This document shows, one piece after another, positions 26,322-36,033 of a stretch of DNA of 64,000 nucleotides. The stretch spans positions 62,001 through 126,000 of the forward strand of contig NZ_FQZS01000008.1 of the NCBI RefSeq assembly GCF_900142105.1. Direction: 5' to 3'. The notes under the pieces are model-generated. The model was not told the origin of the DNA, did no database searches, and worked only from the letters and a program-made list of their open reading frames with translations. Both the position numbers and the translations under genes were made by a program. Source of the stretch: Lutispora thermophila DSM 19022. Its GTDB lineage: Bacteria > Bacillota > Clostridia > Lutisporales > Lutisporaceae. The first letter of the stretch is position 1, and each line of letters starts with the position of its first letter.

Positions 26322-27815
26322 ATGGATGATATATTAAAAATAATAAAAGATACTTCTCTCACATATGAGCAAAAAGTATTGGCCCTTGCAAAGGCTGCGG
26401 AAAACAGCATTAAGCCGCTTAAAATCGATGAAGAAACACAAAAATACAGAGAAGCTGGGGTCATATGCGATCTTAATGAAGGAAGCGCTCCATACAGACC
26501 AAGATATATAGTGCCGGATTATGAAGTTTTCTTAAAGAACGGAAGCAAATTCTTAGGTTTGGAGCCGCCAAGAAACATCTGGGAAGCCGTAAACAGCTTG
26601 CTTATACTTTATAAGCATGTTCCTTCAATAACATCCTTTCCTGTATATTTAGGGAATATAGATACAATTCTTGACAGATTTATAGAAGATGAAGAGGAAG
26701 CGTATCAGGCAATTAAATTGTTCCTTCTTCATATAGACAGGACAATCACAGATTCTTTCTGCCATGCCAATATAGGTCCTGAAGATACTAAAGCAGGAAG
26801 GCTTATTTTAAAAGCTTCCAGGGAGCTTAATACTTCAATACCTAACCTTACTTTGAAATATAGCAAGAATACGCCTGATGATCTTGTGCTGGATTCCATA
26901 AATACAGCCCTAATTACTGCTAAACCTAGTTTTGCAAATCATGAAATGTTTGCTGGAGAATTAGGTGAGGATTATGCCATTGCTAGCTGCTACAACGGGC
27001 TGCCCATTGGAGGAGGAAACTTTACTCTGGTGAGATTGAACATGGGTAAGCTGGCTCCTATGGCTAAGGATACAGAAGATTTCATAAACAATCTGCTGCC
27101 TGATGCGGTGGAGAAAATGGCAGGCTATATGGATGAAAGGATCAAATTCCTCATGGAGGAAAGCGGATATTTCGAAAGCAGCTTCCTTGTAAAAGAAGGA
27201 CTCATAAGTGCCGATAGATTTACTTCCATGTTCGGGATGGTAGGATTGGCTGATGCAGTTAACCATCTATTGGGAGCCAAGGAGCTTAGAGATAGATTTG
27301 GACACTCAAAAGAAGCCAATGATTTAGGCGTAAGGATAATAGAAAAACTGGAGGAAGAAGTAAACAAACATCATAACCCATATTGCAAATTCTCTGACGG
27401 CAAATTCCTTCTTCATGCCCAGGTAGGTATAGATACGGATAAGAACATATCTCCCGGATGCCGCATACCTATCGGTGAAGAACCGGAGATTTGGGATCAT
27501 TTAAAGCATTGTGCCCTTTTCCATAAGTACTTCCCAACAGGTATAGGCGATATATTCAGATTTGACAGCACCGTTAAGAGAAATCCTCAATATGTTCTTG
27601 ATATAATGAAAGGTGCTATGAATCTGGGTGTAAGATACATTTCCTTCTACACTTCCGACAGTGATGTAGTAAGGATAACAGGATATCTGGTTAAGAGATC
27701 CGATATGGAAAAGCTGGAAAGAGGAGAGCAGGTATTGAACGGAGCAGCAGTTTTGGGTCTTGGTGCCGTTAAAAACCAGCATGTGCTGGACAGAAAAGAG
27801 AGAAAAGATGATTAG
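26322..27815 (+). CDS. yjjI: YjjI-family glycyl-radical enzyme
   Basis: 497 residues, far shorter than pyruvate formate-lyase. The glycyl-radical site is VVRITGYLVKR with the radical carried by Gly454, close to the C-terminus. A candidate thiyl cysteine is in ASCYNGLPIGGGNFTLVRLN, and a histidine-rich HKYFPTGIGDIFRFDST stretch is also conserved-looking. The YjjI family is distinct from the anaerobic nucleotide reductase and its reaction is not established to my knowledge. The gene overlaps the activase by 8 bases. Oxygen-labile; it should be made as an inactive protein and charged by YjjW. Confidence 0.88.
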   Translation: MDDILKIIKDTSLTYEQKVLALAKAAENSIKPLKIDEETQKYREAGVICDLNEGSAPYRPRYIVPDYEVFLKNGSKFLGLEPPRNIWEAVNSLLILYKHVPSITSFPVYLGNIDTILDRFIEDEEEAYQAIKLFLLHIDRTITDSFCHANIGPEDTKAGRLILKASRELNTSIPNLTLKYSKNTPDDLVLDSINTALITAKPSFANHEMFAGELGEDYAIASCYNGLPIGGGNFTLVRLNMGKLAPMAKDTEDFINNLLPDAVEKMAGYMDERIKFLMEESGYFESSFLVKEGLISADRFTSMFGMVGLADAVNHLLGAKELRDRFGHSKEANDLGVRIIEKLEEEVNKHHNPYCKFSDGKFLLHAQVGIDTDKNISPGCRIPIGEEPEIWDHLKHCALFHKYFPTGIGDIFRFDSTVKRNPQYVLDIMKGAMNLGVRYISFYTSDSDVVRITGYLVKRSDMEKLERGEQVLNGAAVLGLGAVKNQHVLDRKERKDD

Positions 27816-28644
27816 AGGTTTAGTAAATAAGATAATTCCTTTTAGTTCTGTAGACGGTCCTGGAAACAGGACCGCCATATTCCTGCAGGGATGCAATTTT
27901 AATTGCATTTACTGCCATAATCCGGAAACCATAAACATTTGTATAAATTGCGGAATCTGTATTGAGGTATGCCCTTCCCAGTGCCTTCATATGGAAAATG
28001 GCATAGTCCGCTGGGATAAGGGAAAATGCGTGGGATGCGACAGCTGCCTTAAGGCATGTAAAAGCTGTAGCTCTCCAAAGATCAGCCATATGACTGTTGA
28101 AGATGTACTAAAAGCCATACAAAATGTAAGACCTTTTATAACAGGCATTACCATATCCGGTGGAGAATGCATGCTGCAAAAGGAATTTGTTACAGAACTA
28201 TGTGAAGAGGCTAAGAAAATAGGTCTTACAGCATTCATCGACAGCAACGGATCTATTCCCTTTTATGGTGATGACAGGCTTATAACAGCCATAGACATGG
28301 TTATGCTGGATGTAAAATCCTTTGACAAAGAAGAACACAAGATGCTAACAGGCCAGGACAACGAAGTTGTTCTTAAAAATATGGAATATCTTGCATACAT
28401 CAGTAAGCTTTATGAGATCCGGACAGTGGTAGTTCCTGATGTTTTGAACAACGAAAGAAATGTGGATATGGCAAGCAAAAGGCTGGCCGAATTGGATCCA
28501 AGCATAAAATATAAGCTTATAAAATATAGGCCAATCGGAGTTCGAACAGATATGATCAAAAGCAGCATGCCGACAGATGATATGATGACAAAGCTTAAGG
28601 ATATTGCAGTAAAAAATGGTTGCAAAGATGTAGTAGTGATATAA
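27808..28644 (+). CDS. yjjW: YjjW-family glycyl-radical-enzyme activase (radical SAM)
   Basis: 278 residues from ATG 27808. The radical SAM motif is GCNFNCIYCHNPE, followed by a ferredoxin-like insert with two clusters: CINCGICIEVCPSQC and CVGCDSCLKACKSC. TISGGECMLQ is the SAM-binding GGE motif. These features match the PflA-like activase subgroup with extra 4Fe-4S clusters. It cleaves S-adenosylmethionine and abstracts hydrogen from the glycine of its partner, here YjjI. Upstream frames beginning inside yjjI are not needed. Confidence 0.92.
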   Translation: MIRGLVNKIIPFSSVDGPGNRTAIFLQGCNFNCIYCHNPETINICINCGICIEVCPSQCLHMENGIVRWDKGKCVGCDSCLKACKSCSSPKISHMTVEDVLKAIQNVRPFITGITISGGECMLQKEFVTELCEEAKKIGLTAFIDSNGSIPFYGDDRLITAIDMVMLDVKSFDKEEHKMLTGQDNEVVLKNMEYLAYISKLYEIRTVVVPDVLNNERNVDMASKRLAELDPSIKYKLIKYRPIGVRTDMIKSSMPTDDMMTKLKDIAVKNGCKDVVVI

Positions 28645-28702
28645 AAGCAAAGTGGATTATATTTTTGCAAGAAGCAAAAATATAATTCACTTTGCTTCTT
28701 TA
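28645..28702 (+). terminator. Long hairpin terminator after yjjW
   Basis: AAGCAAAGTG and ATTATATTTTTGC pair with GCAAAAATATAAT and CACTTTGCTT across a five-base loop, one mismatch, followed by CTTTAAT. It directly follows the yjjW stop. Confidence 0.8.
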
Positions 28703-28785
28703 ATAATTGTTCTTGAGGAAACATGTAGAATTATGTTATTCTTTGTATAAATAGATCAATATATCCATAGGATTGGGGGTATATA

Positions 28786-30258
28786 ATGTTTAAGAGTATA
28801 AAAAAGCCTTGTGATGAGGCTGTATGCATACTGGAGTATGTTGAACGAAAAATGGAAGGAAGCCAAGCAGAAAAACCGAAAGCAGATTATCATATACATA
28901 GCAGAATGTTAAAATCCTTTGATAAATTATTCGATAATGAAAAGAAAATGAGCGAGGTTGCAAAGAAAATACTGTCTATTGCATCATCTCTCAGCAATTT
29001 TGACGTGAACATGTCATATATAGCCTATAATCTGATGGAATTTGCAAAGGAAATGGCTTTGGTCAGCGAATCAAACCTTGCAATTGTTCAAGAAACAACA
29101 GCCAGTATGAGTGAGGTAAATGAAACAGTAAATGAGACCTCAACTACATTGGACAAGCTAGCAGAAGCTTCTCAGATACTTATGTCCAGGAACAATGCAT
29201 CTTTATCCCAACTATCAGAAATAAACAGCCTTAAGGATAATGTGGTCAATGATGCTAACATTATGAGCGATCAGATTCAGCAATTAGTTGAGATGGCTAA
29301 TAACATAAACTATATAGTGAACAGTGTGAAGGCCATAGCAGACCAGACCAATCTTTTAGCTCTCAACGCCTCTATAGAAGCTGCCAGAGCTGGGGAGCAT
29401 GGCAGAGGTTTTGCTGTTGTTGCCCAAGAGATCAGAAAGCTAGCAGATGATACCAAAAAGAGCCTGGAGGACATGAATGCTTTTGTTATGAATATTCACA
29501 AAGCAGCTCAAGACGGCAAAAGCAGTGTAGATCACACTTTAAAATCAACAGTAGAAATGAGCCAAAAACTGGATGAAGTTACGGAAACCATAGGACAGAA
29601 TGTGGAGATGTTGGCCAATACCATCGATAATGTGGTGTCTATAAATAAATCCATGGAAGGAATAAGAATCGCAACCAATGAGATAAGCCAAGCCATGGAG
29701 ACTTCCAGTGCAGATGCGGAAAAACTGACTTTAATGACCAGAACAATTGCCGATGATTCAGCAAGAAGTGCGGAAGTTGCAAGGGAAATATCTGAGATAG
29801 ATGACGCATTGTCCAGTGTTGTAAAGGATATGCTCGATGCTCTACGTGGAAGTATTAATGCCATAGATAACAAAGAACTAATGAAGAATATTAATCAGGC
29901 AAAGGAAGCGCACAAGAATTGGATGAATGTGTTGAAGCAAATCGTAGACGAAATGCAGATATATCCATTACAGGTTAATGGAGAAAAGTGTGCCTTTGGT
30001 CATTTTTATCATTCCATAAATATCAATCATCCTGAATTAAAGCAGGATTGGGAATCCATTGACAGCGTTCACAAGGAACTTCATGAATGCGGACAAATTG
30101 TTATCGAAGCTGTAAAAGATGATGATAGCCAGAAAGCGAAGGAATATTGCAACAAGGCTTCTGAATTGTCCAACATAGTTTTGGAGAGACTGGATATTGT
30201 ATTGAGAAAAGTCGAAGAACTTGATAAAAAAGGCGTCCATATATTGAAACAGATATAA
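28786..30258 (+). CDS. Soluble methyl-accepting chemoreceptor with CZB zinc-binding domain
   Basis: 490 residues without membrane segments or HAMP domain, so cytosolic. The signalling hairpin tip reads [20 protein letters not shown], followed by [20 protein letters not shown]. The C-terminal 120 residues form a chemoreceptor zinc-binding domain: [20 protein letters not shown] and [10 protein letters not shown] give the three-His/one-Cys zinc set. CZB domains are reported to sense zinc level or oxidants through the cysteine. Signals go to CheA/CheW, which are not in the window. It is monocistronic. Confidence 0.9.
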   Translation: MFKSIKKPCDEAVCILEYVERKMEGSQAEKPKADYHIHSRMLKSFDKLFDNEKKMSEVAKKILSIASSLSNFDVNMSYIAYNLMEFAKEMALVSESNLAIVQETTASMSEVNETVNETSTTLDKLAEASQILMSRNNASLSQLSEINSLKDNVVNDANIMSDQIQQLVEMANNINYIVNSVKAIADQTNLLALNASIEAARAGEHGRGFAVVAQEIRKLADDTKKSLEDMNAFVMNIHKAAQDGKSSVDHTLKSTVEMSQKLDEVTETIGQNVEMLANTIDNVVSINKSMEGIRIATNEISQAMETSSADAEKLTLMTRTIADDSARSAEVAREISEIDDALSSVVKDMLDALRGSINAIDNKELMKNINQAKEAHKNWMNVLKQIVDEMQIYPLQVNGEKCAFGHFYHSININHPELKQDWESIDSVHKELHECGQIVIEAVKDDDSQKAKEYCNKASELSNIVLERLDIVLRKVEELDKKGVHILKQI

Positions 30259-30261
30259 AGA

Positions 30262-30316
30262 TAAGGGGACAATTTCTTTTGCTATCATTTGGTAGCCAAA
30301 AGAATTGTCCCTTATT
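30262..30316. terminator. Bidirectional hairpin between receptor and histidine kinase genes
   Basis: ATAAGGGGACAATT and CTTTTGCTA pair with TAGCCAAAAG and AATTGTCCCTTAT around a short loop. It lies between the convergent stops and can end both transcripts. Confidence 0.75.
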
Positions 30317-30317
30317 G

Positions 30318-32024
30318 TTACTCATCTATTTTAGGAAAAGTTACTGTCAATTTAAACAAGTCTCCGTCAATATTTATGTTTATCTTGCCTCTTTGCAGCT
30401 CAACAAGACTTTTTGCAATGGCTAAACCTAAGCCCGAACCTTCTGTATTTCTGGATTTGTCTCCTCTTGTAAAGCGCTCCATTATTTCAGAAGGATCGAA
30501 GTTCATCTCATATGCGGATATATTTTTGAATATAAAGCTGATTTCTTTGTCATTTTCTTCTGCATCAATATATACCCTGGAATTTGGCATGGCATATTTT
30601 AAAATATTGCCTATTATATTGTCAAAGATTCTATAGGTTTTTCTGCCGTCTAATTGGCATGTCACCTTTTTATCAGGCAAATTGATCTTCATATGAAGGC
30701 TGCTGTTATTGATCTTTTCCTCCAATTCACCCAATGTTTGCCTAAGCAATGCCACCACATCCAGCTTTTCCATGTGAAGCTCTATATTGCCGCTGCTAGC
30801 TTTGCTGGCTTCAAATAAATCTTCGATGAGGATTTTCAATCTTTTAGATTTCTTATCAAGAATATCTATATATTCCTTCCGTGTCTCATCATCTATATCA
30901 TCCTTCTTAAGCAGGTCTACATAAGTGATGATGGAAGTTAAAGGAGTCTTCAGATCATGAGACACATTGGAGATTAGTTCGGTTTTCATATTCTGGCTTT
31001 TTAATTCCTTTTCAACGGCCAGTCTAAAACCTTCTTTTATGTTGTTGAGGTTTCTGGCATAGGGAGTCAATATGCCCATGTCTTCAGGCACCACTATATC
31101 AAAGTTACCCTCGGCCAATTTACTGCTGGCTTCTGTCAAGGTTTTGGCTTTATCAATAACCTTTGTCAAATAGCTAAAAAGGAAACCTGTGTACACAATT
31201 GCCAAAAAAGGTCCAAGGGGATATGCTAAGGAGATAAATCCCAATACAATTAAATGTATTCCTAATAATTTGAGCAGGTTCCTGTGGGAATCATCGTTGG
31301 TGTTTATTTCCATTAGGCCATTGGCTATCTCCTTTACAAGGTTTGCTACATAGAAAAGCAGCTTTCCGAATATGCTGTTTTTGATAAAGCCAGATACAAA
31401 ACCTGTGTGATAAATATGCTTTATATATGTGATGCTTAGGTAAATCAGGTTGTATAGTATGAATGTGACCGGAATGCCTATGAGGTAAAAGCCTAAGTTT
31501 GCATTATAGAGCATGGTGGCAATATTAAATTGGCTCTCGTAATCAGAATATAAGCTAGTTTCAGCAATTATATAAATCAATGCCAAGAATATAAACCATA
31601 TTATAGCCTTAAACTCAATGAAAATTCTATTGAAAATTTTTACAATTGAAGCTTCTTGTTGATGAGAATAAGGTATGGCAAAGGCTGTTATAATGAGCAA
31701 AAGCAAGCTTATAACCCCTATTGATAAGACCAATATAATATATCGGTCCAGATACCAATAATAAGGAAAACCAGCGAAGCTTTCAAATATATAATTTTTT
31801 AAAGGTGCATAACTTCCTACTGAAACTGCTGAAAGAATCAGCATCATTAGCATAGTACCCCATGTAGAAGCTGCCAAGGAGCTTTTTTTAGCGTCTTTAT
31901 CCTTAAGATGCTTATTATCACTAATATTCTCTTCATATGATTGATTATCTTTAATATCTGCTATATCATTATCATCTCTCATGCTTTCTCTATTATTAAT
32001 ATCATCCTTCAAATTTATATCCAA
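30318..32024 (-). CDS. Sensor histidine kinase (OmpR-system type)
   Basis: About 568 residues; the start is taken as TTG 32024 overlapping the regulator stop, with ATG at codon 15 as alternative. A charged cytosolic N-terminus precedes six or so membrane helices in two groups (about 55-240 and 260-290). A HAMP-like linker, the H box SNVSHDLKTPLTSIITYVDL and the ATP lid with GSGLGLAIAKSLVELQRGKI follow. The absence of an extracellular loop domain suggests sensing within the membrane, as in envelope-stress or antibiotic-response kinases (inference). It is translationally coupled to the response regulator upstream. Confidence 0.88.
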   Translation of the reverse strand: MDINLKDDINNRESMRDDNDIADIKDNQSYEENISDNKHLKDKDAKKSSLAASTWGTMLMMLILSAVSVGSYAPLKNYIFESFAGFPYYWYLDRYIILVLSIGVISLLLLIITAFAIPYSHQQEASIVKIFNRIFIEFKAIIWFIFLALIYIIAETSLYSDYESQFNIATMLYNANLGFYLIGIPVTFILYNLIYLSITYIKHIYHTGFVSGFIKNSIFGKLLFYVANLVKEIANGLMEINTNDDSHRNLLKLLGIHLIVLGFISLAYPLGPFLAIVYTGFLFSYLTKVIDKAKTLTEASSKLAEGNFDIVVPEDMGILTPYARNLNNIKEGFRLAVEKELKSQNMKTELISNVSHDLKTPLTSIITYVDLLKKDDIDDETRKEYIDILDKKSKRLKILIEDLFEASKASSGNIELHMEKLDVVALLRQTLGELEEKINNSSLHMKINLPDKKVTCQLDGRKTYRIFDNIIGNILKYAMPNSRVYIDAEENDKEISFIFKNISAYEMNFDPSEIMERFTRGDKSRNTEGSGLGLAIAKSLVELQRGKININIDGDLFKLTVTFPKIDE

Positions 32025-32688
32025 TACCCCACACCACCTTCAAATATTTTGGTTCTTTCGGGTTTATTTCTATCTTTTCCCGAATCCTTCGTATATGGAC
32101 TGTAACCGTATCCGGGTTATAGGCCGGTTCATTCCATACTTTTTCATATATCTCTTCAATGGAAAATACTCTGTTTGGATGCCTCATCAGAAGATGGAGT
32201 ATCTTAAACTCAAGAGGAGTGGTCTTTACCGGTGCTCCGTCCACCAATACCTCTTTGGTGGTATAATTCAACTCAACGCCTCCTATTCTGATCACATCTT
32301 CCTGAGGTTGTGAAAAATTAGAGTAACTGGTATACCTTCTAAGACAAGAATTAACCCTTGCTAATAGCTCCAAGGGATTAAAGGGTTTTGTAATATAATC
32401 ATCGGCGCCTATATTAAGTCCCATAATTTTATCCGTATCCTCCGATTTGGCAGAGAGAAAGATTATAGGAACATTGCTGGTCTCTCTGATTTTAATGGTT
32501 GTCTGGATACCATCCATTATGGGCATCATAACGTCCATAAGTATTAAATCTATTTGCTCCTTTTCAAAGATATTAATTGCTTCCATGCCGTTATAGGCTT
32601 TATATACGCCATAATTCTGGTTTTTTAAATATACTTCAATAGCGGCCGCTATTTCCTTTTCATCTTCTACAACAAGTATATTGTACAT
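32002..32688 (-). CDS. OmpR/PhoB-family response regulator
   Basis: 228 residues. The receiver domain has the acidic pair VVEDEKE, phospho-acceptor Asp in LILMDVMMPIMDG near residue 52, the Ser/Thr switch IIFLSAKSED and Lys in DDYITKPFNPLELLARV. The C-terminal winged helix is of the PhoB type: TPLEFKILHLLMRHPNRVFS, VTVHIRRIREKI and YLKVVWGIGYKF. It acts with the overlapping histidine kinase gene; target genes are unknown. Confidence 0.93.
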   Translation of the reverse strand: MYNILVVEDEKEIAAAIEVYLKNQNYGVYKAYNGMEAINIFEKEQIDLILMDVMMPIMDGIQTTIKIRETSNVPIIFLSAKSEDTDKIMGLNIGADDYITKPFNPLELLARVNSCLRRYTSYSNFSQPQEDVIRIGGVELNYTTKEVLVDGAPVKTTPLEFKILHLLMRHPNRVFSIEEIYEKVWNEPAYNPDTVTVHIRRIREKIEINPKEPKYLKVVWGIGYKFEG

Positions 32689-32903
32689 TTACGCTCACCC
32701 CTGAACTCTTCGAGATATCTCTATCAGTAATAATAACATACAGTGATTAAGAAAAAATAACTATAATTATTACAAATTTATTAAGAAAATCATTAGCAAA
32801 ATAGAAGAAAAAATGTTTATTGATGTATAACGAGACTTCAAATGATTAAATCCGTTGAAAAGCAGGTTGGTCTTAGGAAATGTATTCATATATAAATATA
32901 AAC

Positions 32904-32929
32904 AGGAGACAGTTAAAGTCTCCTATTTA
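32904..32929 (-). terminator. Terminator of the DUF2500 gene
   Basis: AGGAGAC, loop AGTTAAA, GTCTCCT, just beyond the stop of the minus-strand gene. The remaining stretch to 32689 shows only AT-rich promoter-like sequence for the response regulator. Confidence 0.65.
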
Positions 32930-32933
32930 AATA

Positions 32934-33302
32934 TCAGAATCTATCCCTTTCAAAATGTATGAATCTTGTGCCTTGGTGGGTCAGCATTCCTGTGTCTCCT
33001 TCTGTATGCATGCTGTAAAATTTGCTGCTAACAGAGAATTCAATTCTTTCACCATTTTCATCCTCAAAAGTCACATAGTAGCTGGTATGAGCACTGGAAT
33101 CGCCATGACCGCCCCATACATGAATTCTTTTGGCTATAATCCTTGCGGCAATTGTGATTTCGTCCATTTTGCTGTTTCTTATATTTTCACTGATGTTTCT
33201 GACTATGATTATAACAAATGCACCTATGACGATGGCGAAGATTACCATAACCATTATTGGAACCGCATTAAACATGAAATCATCAATTGGGGAAAAAAAC
33301 AT
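32934..33302 (-). CDS. DUF2500-family membrane protein
   Basis: 122 residues from ATG 33302, which follows GAGAGGAAG; the frame continues upstream to 33557 but without a ribosome site. One N-terminal membrane helix (PIMVMVIFAIVIGAFVIIIV) is followed by a cytosolic beta-rich domain: ARIIAKRIHVWGG, TSYYVTFEDENGERIEFSV and GDTGMLTHQGTRFIHFER. This matches the DUF2500 family, of unknown function. It lies between the two-component genes and the divergent reductase locus. Confidence 0.82.
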   Translation of the reverse strand: MFFSPIDDFMFNAVPIMVMVIFAIVIGAFVIIIVRNISENIRNSKMDEITIAARIIAKRIHVWGGHGDSSAHTSYYVTFEDENGERIEFSVSSKFYSMHTEGDTGMLTHQGTRFIHFERDRF

Positions 33303-33503
33303 AAGCCACTTCCTCTCAATGTAGTATACATCAATTGTATCATAAAAAAGATTTAAGAGAAACTTTTTCAAGATATGTTGCAAGGTCCCAATTTTGATAT
33401 AGAAAAAATCAATATGATATAAACTAACAATAGAAACAAACAATCCTCGACAAAAGGTAGACATGTTATTATTAATATGAAAAAATTTTTGGAGGGGTAT
33501 AAA

Positions 33504-34775
33504 ATGGCAGATTACAGAGAACTGTGGCAAAAACTCGGTATGGATCTGGAAAAACATGATGTATTATGTGAGGTTCTTCCACAATTATACGGCGGAATTT
33601 ATCTAAACCAGGAAAACAGACCAGAAGGAATGAATTACTATAACTTTGTAGTAGCTGAGGTACATGGTCTTAGAATTAAAGAGCTTGATGACCATAAACA
33701 GCAGGGCGGCAAGGTAGTAGGCACTTTCTGCGTATTTGTTCCTGATGAGCTTATTCTTGCTGCCGGTGCCATAGGCGTCGGATTGTGTGCTGGATCTCAA
33801 TTCTGGATAGAAGACGGGGAAAAAGTTTTACCAAGAAACATATGCCCATTGGTAAAGGCCTTTACAGGAGCTAAACTAAGCGGTACTTGTCCCTATTTCC
33901 AATCCTGCGACATGATAATAGGAGAGACAACTTGCGATGCAAAGAAGAAGGCCTGGGAAATTCTTGATGATTATGTAGATACATATGTAATGGATCTTCC
34001 ACAGATGAAGAGAGAAAAAGACTACAAGAAGTGGGCAGAAGAGATATATGATTTAAAAGATAAGCTGGAGAAACTGACAGGAAATGTTATAACAGAAGAA
34101 AAGCTTCATGATGCAATTAAGCTTTGCAATAGAAAGAGAATGGCTTTACAAAGACTATATAATGCAAGAAAAGCTCTTGATCTGCCCATAAGCGGCAAGG
34201 ATGCTCTATTAATATCTCAAATAGCATTCTATGATAATCCGGAAAGATTTATAGAAATGACCAATGCTCTTTGTGATGAGCTGGAGGATAGAATTAAAAA
34301 GGGTATTGCAGTTAACAAGAAAGGCAGCAAGAGAATACTTATAAGCGGTACTCCGATGGCTGTTCCAAATTGGAAGATACATCATATAATCGAAACCAGC
34401 GGTGCTATGGTTGTTGCTGAAGAAACCTGCACAGGTACAAGATATTTCGAAAACCTGGTAGATGAAACTCCAACTACAATGGATGGCATGGTAAAGGCAT
34501 TGGCTGACAGATACTTAAAGATAAATTGTGCATGTTTCACTCCTAATAAAGGAAGAGAAGAGGATATCATAAGACTTGCTAAAGAGTATAAAGCAGATGG
34601 AGTAATATACAACAGCCTCCAATTCTGCCATACTTACAATATAGAATATGCCAATGTAGAAAAAGCCTTGAAGGAAGCAGGCATTCCTGTGCTATTTATT
34701 GAAAGTGACTACAGCAACGATGACGTAGGACAGATACAGACAAGAGTTGAAGCATTCCTGGAGATGATTGGCTAA
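33504..34775 (+). CDS. Double-cubane-cluster anaerobic reductase (2-hydroxyacyl-CoA dehydratase-like)
   Basis: 423 residues from ATG 33504, preceded by GGAGGGG (ATG 33477 lies upstream of that site). It belongs to the HgdB/FldB superfamily, with cysteines in GTFCVFVPDE, RNICPLVKA, SGTCPYFQSCDMI, EETCTGTRYF and INCACFTPNK. Only one such subunit gene is present, followed by DUF3343 and an ATPase, whereas true dehydratases need two. This matches the published double-cubane-cluster proteins, which hold an 8Fe-9S cluster and reduce small molecules such as acetylene when driven by their ATPase partner. The natural substrate is unknown. Confidence 0.83.
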   Translation: MADYRELWQKLGMDLEKHDVLCEVLPQLYGGIYLNQENRPEGMNYYNFVVAEVHGLRIKELDDHKQQGGKVVGTFCVFVPDELILAAGAIGVGLCAGSQFWIEDGEKVLPRNICPLVKAFTGAKLSGTCPYFQSCDMIIGETTCDAKKKAWEILDDYVDTYVMDLPQMKREKDYKKWAEEIYDLKDKLEKLTGNVITEEKLHDAIKLCNRKRMALQRLYNARKALDLPISGKDALLISQIAFYDNPERFIEMTNALCDELEDRIKKGIAVNKKGSKRILISGTPMAVPNWKIHHIIETSGAMVVAEETCTGTRYFENLVDETPTTMDGMVKALADRYLKINCACFTPNKGREEDIIRLAKEYKADGVIYNSLQFCHTYNIEYANVEKALKEAGIPVLFIESDYSNDDVGQIQTRVEAFLEMIG

Positions 34776-34777
34776 TA

Positions 34778-35029
34778 ATGGAATATGATTACTATATATT
34801 GTTCAACACTCATACCGATGGCTTGAATATGGCTAAAAGACTAAAGGAAAGCAATATAAAATATACAATAACTCCAACCCCAAGACAGCTCAGCAAATGC
34901 TGCGGCATTGCAATAAAATATGAACATGAGGATGAAAAAGCTATTTTGGATATCATTGATAAATATGATATAAAGGTATTAGGGTTACACTCTTTGGAGA
35001 GAAAAAACGTAGATATTAAGTTTATCTAA
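34778..35029 (+). CDS. DUF3343 protein (putative Se/S-carrier-like)
   Basis: 83 residues starting 2 bases after the reductase stop, so translationally linked. It has a ferredoxin-like fold pattern, YYILFNTHTDGLNMAKRLKE, and the family motif PTPRQLSKCCGIAIKY with a vicinal Cys-Cys. DUF3343 proteins are commonly found beside this type of reductase and beside selenium or sulfur metabolism genes; the CC pair suggests cluster assembly or sulfur/selenium delivery, unproven. Confidence 0.82.
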   Translation: MEYDYYILFNTHTDGLNMAKRLKESNIKYTITPTPRQLSKCCGIAIKYEHEDEKAILDIIDKYDIKVLGLHSLERKNVDIKFI

Positions 35030-35051
35030 TAATGCTTTTAAGGAGAATGAA

Positions 35052-35819
35052 ATGATCAGTATAGGAATCGATATAGGATCTGTATGTGCAAAAGCTGCTG
35101 CCTATGATGGGGAAAAAATGCATCTACTAATGCAGCCTACAGGATGGAATCTGAAAAAGACGGGAGAAGAGCTTTATAAAAAGATTCTAGACATAAGCGG
35201 TGGAAAGGAAAAGGATGTAGTTGAAATAGTAGGGACAGGTTATGGAAGAGTATCCATACCTTTTGCATCCAAAAAGATTACAGAGATAACTTGCCATGCC
35301 AAGGGTGCAATGTATCTAAATCCAAAAACCAGGACAATTATCGATGTGGGAGGGCAGGACAGCAAGGTAATATCTATTGATGACAAAGGCAATGTTCTGG
35401 AATTTATAATGAATGATAAATGTGCCGCAGGCACCGGTAGATTTCTTCAAGTAATGGCCCATGTACTGGAGGTAGAAGTAGACGAATTAGAGCATTTAGC
35501 CGCTCAATCTGCACCAAGGGATATAAACAGCATGTGTGCAGTATTTGCAGAAAGCGAAGTCATAAGCCTTCTGGCTGCCGGGGCTACAAAAGAATCTATT
35601 GCTTCAGGCATACTACATTCCATATCCAATAAGATTGCACATATAGCTAACAGAGTTAAAATAAGAGATTCGGTATTTTTTACTGGTGGGGTGTCCAAAA
35701 ATGAGCAGATCAGGAGCATTCTTGAGAAGAAGCTGAAATGCACCATATATACCCAGGAAGAAGCGCAGTATGCTGGAGCTATAGGAGCCGCTTTGTTAGG
35801 CTATGATATGAAAAGTTAA
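35052..35819 (+). CDS. ATP-dependent activator (ASKHA ATPase, 2-hydroxyacyl-CoA dehydratase activase type)
   Basis: 255 residues. ATP-binding motifs are SIGIDIGSVCAKAAAYDG at the start, IDVGGQDSKVISID in the middle and FTGGVSKNEQIRSILE near the end. NDKCAAGTGRFLQVMA and NSMCAVFAESEVISLL supply the cysteines that hold one 4Fe-4S cluster between two subunits. The protein uses ATP hydrolysis to push a low-potential electron into its partner, here the double-cubane reductase. RBS AAGGAG. Last gene of the three-gene unit. Confidence 0.92.
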   Translation: MISIGIDIGSVCAKAAAYDGEKMHLLMQPTGWNLKKTGEELYKKILDISGGKEKDVVEIVGTGYGRVSIPFASKKITEITCHAKGAMYLNPKTRTIIDVGGQDSKVISIDDKGNVLEFIMNDKCAAGTGRFLQVMAHVLEVEVDELEHLAAQSAPRDINSMCAVFAESEVISLLAAGATKESIASGILHSISNKIAHIANRVKIRDSVFFTGGVSKNEQIRSILEKKLKCTIYTQEEAQYAGAIGAALLGYDMKS

Positions 35820-35837
35820 ATAGAAGATAGCATATTG

Positions 35838-35884
35838 AATAAGCCGGTTAAGGTAACATTTGTTACTTTTTCCGGCTTATTTTT
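35838..35884 (+). terminator. Terminator of the reductase operon
   Basis: AATAAGCCGG pairs with CCGGCTTATT and a TTT tail; the loop contains a second small stem GTAAC/GTTAC. Confidence 0.8.
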
Positions 35885-36033
35885 GTGGTAGAATAAATTA
35901 TAATAAAACATAAGTGCTAAAATTCGACAATTACCATCAAATGTAATTGAAGTCATCGATGAAAAAGGATTATAATATAAAATATTCATTAATAATACTT
36001 ACTACAACAAAGATATTTTAGATTGGAGATAAT

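Noticed and set aside
33504-34775. Catabolic 2-hydroxyglutaryl-CoA or phenyllactyl-CoA dehydratase
   Set aside because: Only one large subunit gene is present and no CoA-transferase or dehydrogenase of such a pathway adjoins; the single-subunit plus ATPase set fits the double-cubane proteins better.
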